Origin: Parvularcula sp. BBD 1991-13
GTDB taxonomy: Bacteria > Pseudomonadota > Alphaproteobacteria > Caulobacterales > Parvularculaceae
Direction: 5' to 3'
Length of the DNA stretch: 64,000 nucleotides
NCBI GenBank assembly: GCA_001657385.1
Contig: LYSZ01000003.1
Coordinates: 315,001 to 379,000, forward strand
The notes beneath the pieces are model-generated. The model was not told the DNA's origin, made no database searches, and saw only the letters and a list, made by a program, of their open reading frames with translations. This document shows, in pieces, positions 19,591-28,309 of the stretch. The translations under genes and the position numbers were made by a program. Numbering within the stretch: position 1 is the first letter of the stretch; every line of letters starts with the position of its first letter.

Positions 19591-19666
19591 GCCTAAGCAA
19601 TAGCGCGCCGCGCCGGTAAAAAAACCCGTTTCTTGCGGCCCCGCCAGCCGGCGAATCGACGCTCGT

Positions 19667-19682
19667 TTTACGCGACATTAAC
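19667..19682. promoter_or_regulatory. Candidate CtrA box upstream of the 118-aa membrane protein gene
   Basis: TTTA-N7-TTAAC, one mismatch from the CtrA consensus TTAA-N7-TTAAC. It lies 77 bp before the ATG of the following gene and in the gap after the Ada-like gene's start. The motif is short, so chance occurrence cannot be excluded. Confidence 0.35.
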
Positions 19683-19758
19683 CTTGATGGGAGCTTAATG
19701 GGCGCAAGGGCAATCCCATAGCCGTGACGGAACAAGACAAGACCGGAGGGCGTGCGTC

Positions 19759-20115
19759 ATGCAAGATCTACAGTACATTCTCGGCATCGGGTTCTCAGGC
19801 GCGGACATTCCGCGCGCCGTGATCCTGGCCTTTCTGTTCGCCATGTTCGCCAAGAAGAACACGAATATCTGGCAGGTCGCCGTGCTCGCCCTGCTGATCG
19901 ACCGCACCGTCTGGCCGATCGCGCAGATGGGCGCGTCCGGCGCGGAACTGCAATCGATCTACGCCGCGGCGTCAGGCATGGCCAGGAGCCTGATCGACGA
20001 TCTCGGCATCTATGTGGTGCGCTATCTCGGCTTCGTCATGATGATCGGCGGCTTCCGCTGGATGCGCGCGAGCATTCACGGTTTCGCGCCCGGCAAGAAG
20101 GCGGCGCACGCATAA
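19759..20115 (+). CDS. Small membrane protein of unknown function (118 aa)
   Basis: I do not recognise a named family. The 118-aa product has three hydrophobic stretches: about residues 18-30 (PRAVILAFLFAMFA), 38-58 (IWQVAVLALLIDRTVWPIAQM) and 85-102 (YVVRYLGFVMMIGGFRWM). It ends in a basic tail (APGKKAAHA), consistent with an inner-membrane protein. The gene starts at an ATG after GGAGGGCGTGC and is preceded by an AT-rich promoter region with a possible CtrA box, so a cell-cycle-linked membrane role is conceivable but unproven. Codon use matches the host. No operon partner: both neighbours run on the other strand. Confidence 0.72.
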   Translation: MQDLQYILGIGFSGADIPRAVILAFLFAMFAKKNTNIWQVAVLALLIDRTVWPIAQMGASGAELQSIYAAASGMARSLIDDLGIYVVRYLGFVMMIGGFRWMRASIHGFAPGKKAAHA

Positions 20116-20228
20116 TCGCGCCGCCTGGGCCAATCGCGTTCAACGCGCTTCACAATTGGCGCTCGCTTCTCAACCGGAGCGCGCCGGCGAACCGCAAAAC
20201 CGGCAGTCCGTTTTTGCTGCAACACGCT

Positions 20229-21827
20229 CTAATGACCGCTTCCGAAAATGCCGGTGCGGATCGAATAATCAACGGCCACCTGATAATCGGGATCGTCATC
20301 GGAATCGACGATCAACTGCCCCGCCCTGTTCAACAGCGAATGGCAGTCGCGCGTCAGATGGCGCAGCCGCAGCGTTTTGCCCAGCGCTTCGTATTTCAGG
20401 GCGAGGTCCTCGATCGCCTGTAGCGCGGACTGGTCGACGACGCGGCTGCGGAGAAAATCGATAATCACCACGTCGGGATCGGTCTCCGGCGAGAAAAGCT
20501 CGGCAAAACCATCCGTCGAGCCGAAAAACAACGGCCCCTCGATCTCGTAGACCCTGGCGCCCGGTTCGCGCACGCTGTCGCGGGACACGACGCGGATAAG
20601 CTTTGCGTTGTTCCATGCGTAAGCCAGCGCCGACACGATCACGCCGACAACGACAGCCGTCGCCAGATCGTAGCGCACCGTGACGAGGGTCACGAGCAAG
20701 ATCACCAGCGCATCCGTCGCCGGGATTTTCCGCATGATCATCAGGCTGCGCCATGCGAAAGTGCCGATCACCACCATGAACATCACGCCGACAAGCGCAG
20801 CCAGGGGAATTTGCTCGATCAGTTCCGAGCCGACGAGAACGAAAGCCAAGAGGAAAAGCGCCGCGGCAATGCCGGAAAGCCGGGTGCGCGCGCCCGATTT
20901 CACATTGATCATCGACTGGCCGATCATGGCGCAGCCGCCCATGCCGCCGAAAAAACCGGTGACGACATTGGCGGCCCCTTGCGCCAGGCATTCCTGCGAG
21001 GCGCCGCCGCGCCTGCCCGTCATTTCGCCGACCAGGTTGAGCGTGAGCAGGCTCTCGATCAGGCCGATCGCCGCCAGAACGACCGCATACGGAAAGATAA
21101 CCGTCAAGGTCTCGTAGGTGAGCGGCGCGGCGGGAACATGGAACGCCGGCAGGCCGCCCTTGATGCTCGCGAGATCGCCCACGCGCGGGGCCTCCAGTCC
21201 GAAACCGACGACAAGCGCGGCCACGACGACAATTCCCGCCAGCGGCGCCGGGACGGCTTTCGTGAATTTCGGCGTGACCCAGATGATCAGCATGGTCAGC
21301 GCCGTGAGGGCGAGCATCAGCGCCAGCGGCCAGCCCGTCATCCACTCGCCGCCGGCGACGCCGTGGCCGGACGCGCCGGCCGCGCCCGGGACCTGAAACT
21401 GGCCGAGTTGCGCCAGAAAGATCACGATCGCAAGGCCGTTCACGAAACCGAGCATCACCGGATGAGGCACCAGTCTGATGAACTTGCCGAGCCTGAAGAT
21501 CCCGGCGGCCAGTTGCAGCAACCCCATCAGCACGACCGTCGCGAAGAGATAGTCAACGCCGTGCTCCGCCACCAGGGCGACCATGACCACCGCCAGCGCG
21601 CCGGTCGCGCCGGAAATCATCCCGGGACGGCCGCCGAAGACCGCCGTCACCAGCCCGACGATAAACGCCGCGTACAACCCGACCAGCGGATGAACGCCGG
21701 CGACGAAGGCGAACGCGACCGCCTCCGGCACCAGCGCCAGGGCCACCGTCAGCCCCGCCAGGACCTCGGTCTTGATCCGCCCCGGCGTGAAATAGGCCCA
21801 CCCCCTGTCGCCGCTCATATCGGCCAT
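20229..21827 (-). CDS. SulP family anion transporter with C-terminal STAS domain
   Basis: SLC26/SulP inner-membrane transporter; members carry sulfate, bicarbonate or C4-dicarboxylates. The membrane domain begins TPGRIKTEVLAGLTVALALVPEAVAFAFVAGVHPLVGLYAAF, the SulP signature region. Further conserved segments are GGRPGMISGATGA and GFFGGMGGCAMIGQSMINVKSGARTRLSG. A STAS domain occupies the last ~120 residues (YEIEGPLFFGSTDGFAEL, VVIIDFLRSRVVDQSALQAI). The substrate cannot be told from sequence; the GGMGGCAMIGQ and SGARTRLSG motifs resemble the bicarbonate-type BicA branch. Possible starts are 21827 (chosen, MADMSGDRGW), 21869 or 21941; none has a clear ribosome binding site. Confidence 0.9.
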   Translation of the reverse strand: MADMSGDRGWAYFTPGRIKTEVLAGLTVALALVPEAVAFAFVAGVHPLVGLYAAFIVGLVTAVFGGRPGMISGATGALAVVMVALVAEHGVDYLFATVVLMGLLQLAAGIFRLGKFIRLVPHPVMLGFVNGLAIVIFLAQLGQFQVPGAAGASGHGVAGGEWMTGWPLALMLALTALTMLIIWVTPKFTKAVPAPLAGIVVVAALVVGFGLEAPRVGDLASIKGGLPAFHVPAAPLTYETLTVIFPYAVVLAAIGLIESLLTLNLVGEMTGRRGGASQECLAQGAANVVTGFFGGMGGCAMIGQSMINVKSGARTRLSGIAAALFLLAFVLVGSELIEQIPLAALVGVMFMVVIGTFAWRSLMIMRKIPATDALVILLVTLVTVRYDLATAVVVGVIVSALAYAWNNAKLIRVVSRDSVREPGARVYEIEGPLFFGSTDGFAELFSPETDPDVVIIDFLRSRVVDQSALQAIEDLALKYEALGKTLRLRHLTRDCHSLLNRAGQLIVDSDDDPDYQVAVDYSIRTGIFGSGH

Positions 21828-22027
21828 AGAGATACGCTCAGCAAACGCTGACAAAACTGATTTCGCCATGAAAGGGGGTCCAGTACAAAAATGCGGCAAG
21901 GCTCGGCGGGCGGCGAACGCCGCTCGGCGCCTCTCTGACACGGCTCATGCTGCATTGCAACAGAGGGCGGCAAAGGGCCGGCCGTTTCCGCCAGGGGCGG
22001 CGGAAGGCCCTAAACCTTTTCAAAGCC

Positions 22028-23239
22028 CTACGCTTTTTCGAAAGCAAGCACCGCGTTGAGCCCGCCGAAGGCGAAGGAATTCGACAAAGCGAGCCGGAAC
22101 GGACGGGCGACGGCCTCGTTCGGCGCGTAATCGAGGTCGCATTTCGGATCGGGTTCGTCGTAATTGATCGTCGGCGGCGCGACGCCCTCGCCGAGGGCGA
22201 GAAGCGCGGCCACGGCTTCCACGCCCCCGGCCGCGCCGAGCAAATGTCCGTGCATTGATTTTGTCGAGGAGACGATCAGCCGGTCCGCGCCGGCGCCGAA
22301 GACCGCGCGGATCGCGGCGGTCTCGGTCGGATCGTTCATCAGGGTGCCGGTGCCGTGGGCGTTGATGTATACCGTATCCGGATCATCAATGCGAACCCGG
22401 TCGAGCGCCGCGCGCATGGCCGCGGCGGCGCCCTCCATGGCCGGGTTGATCATGTCCTTGCCGTCGGCGTTCATGCCGAAGCCGGCGACGCGGGCGAGAA
22501 TGGGCGCGCCGCGCGCGCGGGCGCGGGTTTCCTCCTCAAGCGCCAGAACGCCCGCCCCTTCGCCGATGACGAGACCGTTGCGGTTTTTGGAAAACGGCCG
22601 GCAGGTCTCGTCGGCGAGTATGTGCATCGCCCGCCACGCCTCCATCGCGCCGTAAGTGAGAATCGCCTCGCTCGCCCCGGCCAGGGCGACGTCGGCGGCG
22701 CCGTTGCGGATCAGGTCCGCGGCGACGCCGATGGCGTGCGCGCCGGAAGCGCAGGCGCTGGATATGGCGAAGGCCGGCCCTTTCATGCCGTACCGGATCG
22801 ACATGTGGCTCGCCGGCGCGTTCGGGATGATGCGCAGGATCGACAGCGGGTGCGGCCGGCGGCCTTTCTTCAGCATGCCGATGTAAGACTGGTCAAAGGT
22901 CGTCTGTCCGCCGATGCCGGTGCCGATGATGCAGGCGGCGCGCGGCGCCAGGGCCGCGTCGATCTCAAGGCTGGAAGCGGCGAGCGCCTCGTCCCCGGCG
23001 GCGACAGCGAGTTGCGACACGCGGTCGGCGCGGGCGGTGTCCCGCCCCTGCGCCGCGAGGCGGTCCTCGATCCCGTCAATCGGGGCGCAGGGAACCGTGA
23101 TGGAAAGTTCGTCGCCGACGACGAATTCGCGCTTGCGGATGCCGCAGCGGCCTGCGGACAATCCGTCCCAATAGCTTTTCACGTCCGCGCCGATGGGCGA
23201 GACGACGCCCATGCCGGTGACGACGACCTGACGGCTCAT
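22028..23239 (-). CDS. Beta-ketoacyl-ACP synthase, FabF/NodE-like
   Basis: Condensing enzyme of the KAS I/II thiolase fold that extends acyl chains by two carbons. The catalytic triad is intact: Cys163 in ISSACASGAHA, His295 in NAHGTGT, His332 in KSMHGHLLGAAG. At 403 aa it is a normal length. It is 13 bp downstream of a dedicated acyl carrier protein gene, as in nodF-nodE. Primary FabF normally sits with acpP and fabD/fabG, so this is more likely a specialised synthase for a modified lipid. The product cannot be inferred, because no further biosynthetic genes are adjacent. Confidence 0.88.
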   Translation of the reverse strand: MSRQVVVTGMGVVSPIGADVKSYWDGLSAGRCGIRKREFVVGDELSITVPCAPIDGIEDRLAAQGRDTARADRVSQLAVAAGDEALAASSLEIDAALAPRAACIIGTGIGGQTTFDQSYIGMLKKGRRPHPLSILRIIPNAPASHMSIRYGMKGPAFAISSACASGAHAIGVAADLIRNGAADVALAGASEAILTYGAMEAWRAMHILADETCRPFSKNRNGLVIGEGAGVLALEEETRARARGAPILARVAGFGMNADGKDMINPAMEGAAAAMRAALDRVRIDDPDTVYINAHGTGTLMNDPTETAAIRAVFGAGADRLIVSSTKSMHGHLLGAAGGVEAVAALLALGEGVAPPTINYDEPDPKCDLDYAPNEAVARPFRLALSNSFAFGGLNAVLAFEKA

Positions 23240-23252
23240 TCCGGCCCCGGTC

Positions 23253-23501
23253 CTATTTCTTCATCAGGGCGTCGAGCGCGTCGATGAGGTCGCCGACGGT
23301 TTTCATGTCGCCAAAGGGGTTTTCGTTAGCGTTGAACGGCACCTCGACGCCGAGCTTTTCCTCCACCTCGTAAATGATTTCAACGATCGCGAAACTGTCG
23401 ATGCCGAGGTCGGAGACAGGCGTCTGCCGGGTCAGCTCGCCCGTCAGGCCCACCGAATGATCCTTGATGATGTCGAGAAGACTCGCTTCGATGTCAGCCA
23501 T
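23253..23501 (-). CDS. Acyl carrier protein, NodF-like
   Basis: Small acidic four-helix carrier that holds acyl chains on a phosphopantetheine arm. In the 82-aa product the attachment serine lies in DLGIDSFAIVEIIYEVEEKLGV; DSF replaces the DSL of most ACPs. The following helix (VEIIYEVEEKLGVEVPF) and the C-terminal KTVGDLIDALDALMKK fit the family. It directly precedes a ketosynthase gene on the same strand with a 13-bp gap, so the two probably act as a pair. It is unlikely to be the housekeeping AcpP, whose sequence is far more conserved. Confidence 0.87.
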   Translation of the reverse strand: MADIEASLLDIIKDHSVGLTGELTRQTPVSDLGIDSFAIVEIIYEVEEKLGVEVPFNANENPFGDMKTVGDLIDALDALMKK

Positions 23502-23562
23502 GCCCGTCGTCTTTCCTGTCGCTTCGATCCGCTTTTTTAGGATTTCGATTATCCGCAGCCTG

Positions 23563-24048
23563 TCAATCGCGGAAGTTTTTATACTGCAGCGGCTGCTCCA
23601 GGTTCATGCCCTTCACAAACGCGATCACCTCCTGAAGGTCGTCGCGCTTCTTGCCGGTGATGCGAAGTTCCTCCCCCTGGATCGCGGCCTGCACCTTGAA
23701 CTTTTCGCCCTTCACGGCCTTGACGATCTTTTTCGCCAGGTCCTTGTCGATGCCCTGCTTGATGACGACCTGCTGGCGCACGGACTGTCCGGCGGCGGGC
23801 TCGGTTTTCTGGTAGTCGAGCGATCCCGGCTCGATCCCGCGCTTTTGCATCGCCCCTTGCAGGATCTCGTGCATCTGGCGCAGCTTCATGTCGTCGTCGG
23901 CGAAAATGGTGACGAGGCTATCCTTGATCTCGACGCTCGACTTCGATCCCTTGAAGTCGTAGCGGGTCGCGATTTCGCGCATGACGTTCTGAACGGCGTT
24001 TTCCGCTTCGGCGAGGTCGACTTCGGATACGATATCGAATGAAGGCAT
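23563..24048 (-). CDS. YajQ family nucleotide-binding protein
   Basis: Small cytoplasmic protein of the UPF0234/YajQ family; some members bind cyclic di-GMP or nucleotides and act as regulators. The 161-aa product matches the family from end to end: MPSFDIVSEVDLAEAENAVQN, TRYDFKGSKSSVEI and a C-terminal KKIVKAVKGEKFKVQAAIQGEELRITGKKRDDLQEVI. The frame is open upstream into the rnpB 3' flank, but the ATG at 24046-24048 gives the conserved family N-terminus. It is followed by the ACP-ketosynthase pair after 61 bp, on the same strand; functional linkage is unclear. Confidence 0.93.
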   Translation of the reverse strand: MPSFDIVSEVDLAEAENAVQNVMREIATRYDFKGSKSSVEIKDSLVTIFADDDMKLRQMHEILQGAMQKRGIEPGSLDYQKTEPAAGQSVRQQVVIKQGIDKDLAKKIVKAVKGEKFKVQAAIQGEELRITGKKRDDLQEVIAFVKGMNLEQPLQYKNFRD

Positions 24049-24120
24049 GATCGGCGGTCTTCTCCCATGATTCCCGACGGCGGGCCGCAACAGGGGCGGG
24101 TCCCCTTCTGCCCCATCGAG

Positions 24121-24140
24121 AAAAAAAGCGCCAGACGGTC
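24121..24140 (-). terminator. rnpB 3' end and terminator
   Basis: On the minus strand the last helix strand of RNase P RNA (GACCGTCTGGCGC) is followed directly by seven U residues (24121-24127). The P1 helix plus U-run probably acts as the transcription terminator. Confidence 0.7.
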
Positions 24141-24549
24141 TGTAAGCCGGGTTCTGTCTTCCGCCACGAATTTGCATTCAATACCGGAAGGACGGCCATT
24201 CCTCTAGGCGCGCCATTGCTGGCGCGCTCCAGCAACCAACCCGGACGGCTGGGCGCGAAGACCCGCCCGCCCCTCGCCTTGCGGCGCCGGGGCGCGCCGT
24301 CCCTATTCGGTCTTGCTCCAGGCGGGGCTTGCCATGCCCGCCCCGTCGCCGGGGCGGCGGTGCGCTCTTACCGCACCTTTTCACCCTTACCCCGGACTCC
24401 GATCGGATCGGATGCGAGGCGGTTCGTTCTCTGTGGCGCTTTCCCTCAGGTCGCCCTGGCCGGACGCTATCCGGCGCCTTGTCTTCACGGAGCCCGGACT
24501 TTCCTCGGCGGACGTCTCCGTCCGACGCGGCCGTCCGACCGTCTGGCGC
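24128..24549 (-). ncRNA. rnpB: RNase P RNA (bacterial class A)
   Basis: Catalytic RNA that removes 5' leaders from tRNA precursors. Reading the minus strand, the RNA begins near GCGCCAGACGGTC (24537-24549). It contains the near-universal GAGGAAAGTCCGGGCTCC (conserved region I and P4) and ends with ACAGAACCCGGCTTACAGACCG followed by TCTGGCGC. The 13-nt 5' end pairs perfectly with the 3' end GACCGTCTGGCGC (24128-24140) to form helix P1. Length of about 422 nt is typical for alphaproteobacterial type A RNA. Exact ends are inferred from the P1 pairing. Confidence 0.95.
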
Positions 24550-24678
24550 GGACTGATGTGCGGCCTCGCAGAGCCGCGGTCAAGCCCCAGTCATGACGCC
24601 GGTAATGCCCCCAGCACGACCCCAGCTCGCCCCTCGTCAGCCCGCCGGACGGCGCCCGCTTTTGCGCGGCCCGGCCGG

Positions 24679-25503
24679 TCAAAACTGGTAGGACAGGGAA
24701 AGACCGCCGAGAAACTGGTTCGGATCGCCCTCGACGTCGACGATCGGGCTGTCCGCCGCGTCGGCGATCAACCGGCGGTAGCTGATCAGGCCAAAGACGC
24801 CCCATTTGTCGTTGAGGGCGTAATTGAGACCGACGGTGGAGCCGACCTGATAGAACCCCTCCTCGGGCGTGAAGGCGGCGAGACCGCTCGCGGCGGCCCC
24901 CTCGGGCGTCACGCCGAAATAGGCTTCCATGAAATCCTCATCGCCATACTCCGCGCTGACGCTCAGGGTTCCGCGCATGCGCCGGCTGAGCGCCGTTGCG
25001 TAGGTCACGTTGGGCGCGATGGTGAAGCCGTTATGCACGTCGCCGACGTCGAACAGGGAATCGACGGCGAAGGTCAGCGCATCGCGCTCACGGACAAGCC
25101 CGACGATGCGGTAGCCGAAGAACCCGCCGACCTCCAGCGTCTCGCTGATTTCCGGCAGGGCCGCCACGGCCTCGCTGTCGACGTCGTCGTCGCGCCCGAA
25201 CTGGTAGCGCGCGTCAACGCCGCCGATGAACCGGCCGCCCGTCGCCGGGCTCAGGAAATCGGCGCGCAAGCCGAGACCGCGCCAGTAGAGATCCGCGCCG
25301 GGCGCGGAGATCTTGGCGCCGCCGAACGGAATCGGCTGCAACTCGTCGGAGCCGAGATAGTCGTTGGTGAAGCCCGCGCCGAGGGCTATGAAGTCGGGCG
25401 GTCCCTCCGGCCCGTCGCCCGGTCCGATCTGGGCAAGGGCGGCGGCGGGCGCGATGCTGAAAAGAACGGCGGCGACAACACACTTTCTCATACGAATCCT
25501 CAT
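24679..25503 (-). CDS. MipA/OmpV family outer membrane protein
   Basis: Predicted outer-membrane beta-barrel; MipA of E. coli scaffolds a peptidoglycan synthase and hydrolase, while other members are porin-like. The N-terminus MRIRMRKCVVAAVLFSIAPAAALAQ is a clear signal peptide with cleavage after ALA. The mature part has alternating strands and the family features FTNDYLGSDELQPIP, RGLGLRADF and a barrel-ending aromatic C-terminus (LGGLSLSYQF). The ATG at 25501-25503 was chosen because AAAGGA lies 6 nt before it. 274 aa is normal. Its exact function is open. Confidence 0.88.
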   Translation of the reverse strand: MRIRMRKCVVAAVLFSIAPAAALAQIGPGDGPEGPPDFIALGAGFTNDYLGSDELQPIPFGGAKISAPGADLYWRGLGLRADFLSPATGGRFIGGVDARYQFGRDDDVDSEAVAALPEISETLEVGGFFGYRIVGLVRERDALTFAVDSLFDVGDVHNGFTIAPNVTYATALSRRMRGTLSVSAEYGDEDFMEAYFGVTPEGAAASGLAAFTPEEGFYQVGSTVGLNYALNDKWGVFGLISYRRLIADAADSPIVDVEGDPNQFLGGLSLSYQF

Positions 25504-25689
25504 ACTCAGTCCTTTCGGTATCCGTCCCGCGCATCGACCAGTCGACGATCGGGCGGATCTGACCATCGAGCCTTATACGCCCGCGCCGGGAGTATAGATG
25601 CGTCACGCCATCAATCCATACGCAATCGGCGGACCGCCTCTTGAACGAGCTTATCGGCGCGGACGTTCGAACGAATTCCCGAACGGACG

Positions 25690-26373
25690 CTAAAGCGACC
25701 GGCTGACGGCGATCAGCGCGGCCTTGGTCGCCGGGCTGAACCCCTGGCCCAGGGCTTCGGGGCAGAACCGCCGCTGAAACGCGAGCAGGCCCGCCGCGTG
25801 ATCGCCCGGCGGCGCGTCATAGCCGATGGCGCTCAGGGCGGCGAGCGCCTCGTCATAGGAAACGCGCCCGCCCGCCTGCGGATCGACGGGCGGCGCGGCG
25901 CGCGCCAGCCCCTCCGCCGCGAGCCTGTGCCAGGGAAATTTTTCGCCGGGATCTTCCTTGCGGCGCGGGGCCACGTCGGAATGGCCCAGCACGTTTTCCG
26001 GCGTGATGTCATGGCGTGTACGGATGTCCTGCATCAGCGCGACAAGGGCGTCGATCTGCGCCGCCGGGAACGCGCGGTAGCCGAACTCGTGGCCGGGATT
26101 GACGATCTCGATTCCGATCGACCGGGCGTTGACGCCGCCCCGCCCCTTCCAGCTCGACACGCCTGCATGCCAGGCGCGGCGAACCTCGTCCACGAGCCGG
26201 TAGACGTCGCCGTTCTCCTCGATCAGGTAATGGGCGCTGACCTTCGCCGCAGGATCGCGAAGACGCGCAAGCGCGGCCGCCCCCGACCGCATGCCGGTAT
26301 AGTGCAGGATGATCATGTCCACCGGCGCGTCGCGGTCGTCGTAATTCGGCGACGGCGCCTCGATGACGTGCAT
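25690..26373 (-). CDS. N-acetylmuramoyl-L-alanine amidase (AmpD/AmiD type) with peptidoglycan-binding domain
   Basis: Zinc amidase that cuts the bond between MurNAc and the stem peptide, used in wall recycling. The 227-aa product has the amidase_2 domain: MIILHYTGM (zinc His), HYLIEENGDVYRLVDE, AWHAG, SIGIEIVNPGHEFGY, and VLGHSDVAPRRKEDPGEKFPW (second His and catalytic region). A C-terminal helical peptidoglycan-binding domain follows (SYDEALAALSAIGYD, GLLAFQRRF). No signal peptide is visible, suggesting a cytosolic AmpD-like role or an unusual export route. The frame extends 1.2 kb upstream in shadow of the EamA gene; GAGGAG 9 nt before the ATG at 26371-26373 fixes the start. Confidence 0.92.
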   Translation of the reverse strand: MHVIEAPSPNYDDRDAPVDMIILHYTGMRSGAAALARLRDPAAKVSAHYLIEENGDVYRLVDEVRRAWHAGVSSWKGRGGVNARSIGIEIVNPGHEFGYRAFPAAQIDALVALMQDIRTRHDITPENVLGHSDVAPRRKEDPGEKFPWHRLAAEGLARAAPPVDPQAGGRVSYDEALAALSAIGYDAPPGDHAAGLLAFQRRFCPEALGQGFSPATKAALIAVSRSL

Positions 26374-26468
26374 GACCCGGTTCTCCTCATCGCTGACGAT
26401 CAACATAAGACAGGGCCGCTTTTGCAGAAAGGTTAACCGGAAAGGAGGAAATGGAAGAGGGAAACGGA

Positions 26469-27521
26469 TCAGGGGTCCGGCGAGACCGGCCTGCCGGCGG
26501 CGTCGCGCGCCGCGCCCGCTTGCGTGTCCGCCGGCTTCCCGGTCCGCGCCTGCGTCGCCGGCTGCGTCCCCGCGCCAGCGCCGTCTATGTCCACGGACGC
26601 GTCCATCCCCGCTTGCGGCGGCAGAACGGGCGCGGCCTTGATTTTCTGCCGGCGCGCATTGCGGTAGAGCACGAAGCCGACGCCGCCGAGCGTCATCAAT
26701 CCGCCGACCGCCATGCGCGGCCCGAACGGGTCGCCCAACAGGATGACGCTGAAAAACACCGCCAGGGTGGTGGTGAGCAGCATGCTCGGCGCGACCACGC
26801 TGACCGGCAGGCGCTGCAACAGCCAGTAATAGGCCGTGTGTCCGAAAATCGATGCGCCGACCGCGGAGTAAACGATCGCGCCGACCACGAGCCCCTTGTC
26901 GCTCGCCGACAGGGCCGCCGCCTGGCCGCTTTCGAACGCGGCGGTCATCAGCCACAGTCCGCCCGCGCCGACGACGGCGAACCAAGCGAGCAGTTCGTGG
27001 GGCTTGAACGCCGTCGACTGCTTGACGAGGATCGCGCCGATCGCCTCCGAAAAGGCGCCGGCGGCGACAAGGCCGACGCCGAGGGCCATGCGGGTTTCGC
27101 CGTCGGCCTCCCCGCGTCCGGTCTCGCCGAGAGCAATGATGGCGACGCCGGAAAACGCCATGGCGATGCCGACCGCGCGCCGCCAGCCCAGCTTGTCGCC
27201 GAGAAATATCATCGACAGGATCGTGGCGAAGGGAACGTAAAGCTCGATCGCGATCGCCGAGGCCGACGCGGTGGCGTAGCTGAGGCCGGAAAACATGAAG
27301 GCGTAATTCATCGCGCCGAGACACAGCCCGCCGCTCAGCACCCGAACCATATGCCCGGACCGCCAGCGCAGAAACGGCGCCATGACGGCGGCCACCAGGG
27401 TCATCCGCACGGCCGCGTAAAAGATCGGCGGCAGTTCGCCGACGGCGGTCTTGATCACGACGAAGTGGAGCCCCCACACCATGCACATGGCGAGCAACAC
27501 CGTCAGTTCGCGCGCGCTCAT
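26469..27521 (-). CDS. EamA/DMT family transporter
   Basis: Inner-membrane exporter of the drug/metabolite superfamily. Two EamA repeats give ten membrane helices in about the first 300 of 350 residues. Signature pieces are MCMVWGLHFVVIKTAV and ELYVPFATILSMIFLGDKLGWRRAVGIAMAFSGVAII in repeat 1, and LLTTTLAVFFSVILLGDPFGPRMAVGGLMTLGGVGFVLY in repeat 2. A low-complexity C-terminal tail of about 50 residues is likely cytoplasmic. The ATG at 27519-27521 (MSARELTVLL) starts at the first helix and follows GGAAAGGCGG. Substrate unknown. It lies 95 bp before the amidase gene on the same strand. Confidence 0.9.
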   Translation of the reverse strand: MSARELTVLLAMCMVWGLHFVVIKTAVGELPPIFYAAVRMTLVAAVMAPFLRWRSGHMVRVLSGGLCLGAMNYAFMFSGLSYATASASAIAIELYVPFATILSMIFLGDKLGWRRAVGIAMAFSGVAIIALGETGRGEADGETRMALGVGLVAAGAFSEAIGAILVKQSTAFKPHELLAWFAVVGAGGLWLMTAAFESGQAAALSASDKGLVVGAIVYSAVGASIFGHTAYYWLLQRLPVSVVAPSMLLTTTLAVFFSVILLGDPFGPRMAVGGLMTLGGVGFVLYRNARRQKIKAAPVLPPQAGMDASVDIDGAGAGTQPATQARTGKPADTQAGAARDAAGRPVSPDP

Positions 27522-27882
27522 GGCCTGCCGCCTTTCCGTTCGCCGATTGAGGCGGGGGGTTGGTGATCGACGCGGCTGGCGAAAACGACCGCCGGCCCCG
27601 CATGGCTTGCCCCGCCGGCGTCCCTCGTCCGGGCCCCTCGTCCGGACCTCGACCCTTACGCCCAATGACGCCGGCAATGCAAGCGATGCGGGGTATGCAA
27701 ACGAAGAAAGGACGCGCGGTCGAAAGCGCGGGGGCTTTTTCGGATCAAGGGGGGTCGGATCAAGACGCCCGCTTGAGCGAAAGGGACGGGCGAACGGGCT
27801 GAGCGAAAAGAAAAACAGAGAGAGAACGCGAAAGAGCGCCGCCGCCTGTTGCCGCCCGGCGGCGCGCCTGCCGGCTGGCGCG
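27522..27882. other. Intergenic region without recognisable gene
   Basis: 361 bp between the EamA gene and the small downstream frame of the DjlA region. The minus-strand leader of the EamA gene should lie here, but I see no clear promoter boxes, terminator or conserved frame. Composition alternates between GC-rich and purine-rich stretches. Confidence 0.5.
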
Positions 27883-28203
27883 CTAGCGGGCGCGCGCGGC
27901 CCGCCAGGCTTTTCCGGGGGCGCCGTTGCGAAGGACGAGACCGGCCAGCGCCGACGCCGCGAGGATCAGCGGGGCCGCCACCGCGGCCGCGGCGAGCGCC
28001 GCCGCGGCGAGGATCAAAACGCTTGCGAGCAGCACAGCGTCGCCAAGCCGGGCCGGCCAGCTGTCCGCCCGCGCCCTTTGCATGAGGCCGCGCCGGAAGC
28101 GGGCCGCGCCCTGCGAACGCCTCAAGGCGTCCTCGGCCTCGGCCCAGGGACGCACGGGCGAGGCCGCCTTGCCGCCGGCAATCATGAAAATCATCATCTG
28201 CAT
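27883..28203 (-). CDS. Hypothetical membrane protein
   Basis: A frame of about 106 aa starting MQMMIFMIAGGKAASPVRPW. It contains a helical basic segment (AEAEDALRRSQGAARFRRGLMQRARAD) and one long or two short alanine-rich membrane stretches (AVLLASVLILAAAALAAAAVAAPLILAASALAGLVL). The frame is also open upstream to 28299. I know no family for it. It follows the DjlA-like gene on the same strand after about 106 bp. Alanine-rich GC DNA readily produces such frames, so the gene is only moderately supported. Confidence 0.4.
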   Translation of the reverse strand: MQMMIFMIAGGKAASPVRPWAEAEDALRRSQGAARFRRGLMQRARADSWPARLGDAVLLASVLILAAAALAAAAVAAPLILAASALAGLVLRNGAPGKAWRAARAR

Positions 28204-28309
28204 GTCGCTGCCGCCTACGCTACGCGGCCCGTCATTGGGCCATGGGATCGAACGTTCATCAAAGCAAACGCCGGGCCAGCCGTCCAGCGCCGCCTGCATC
28301 GCAAGCAGC

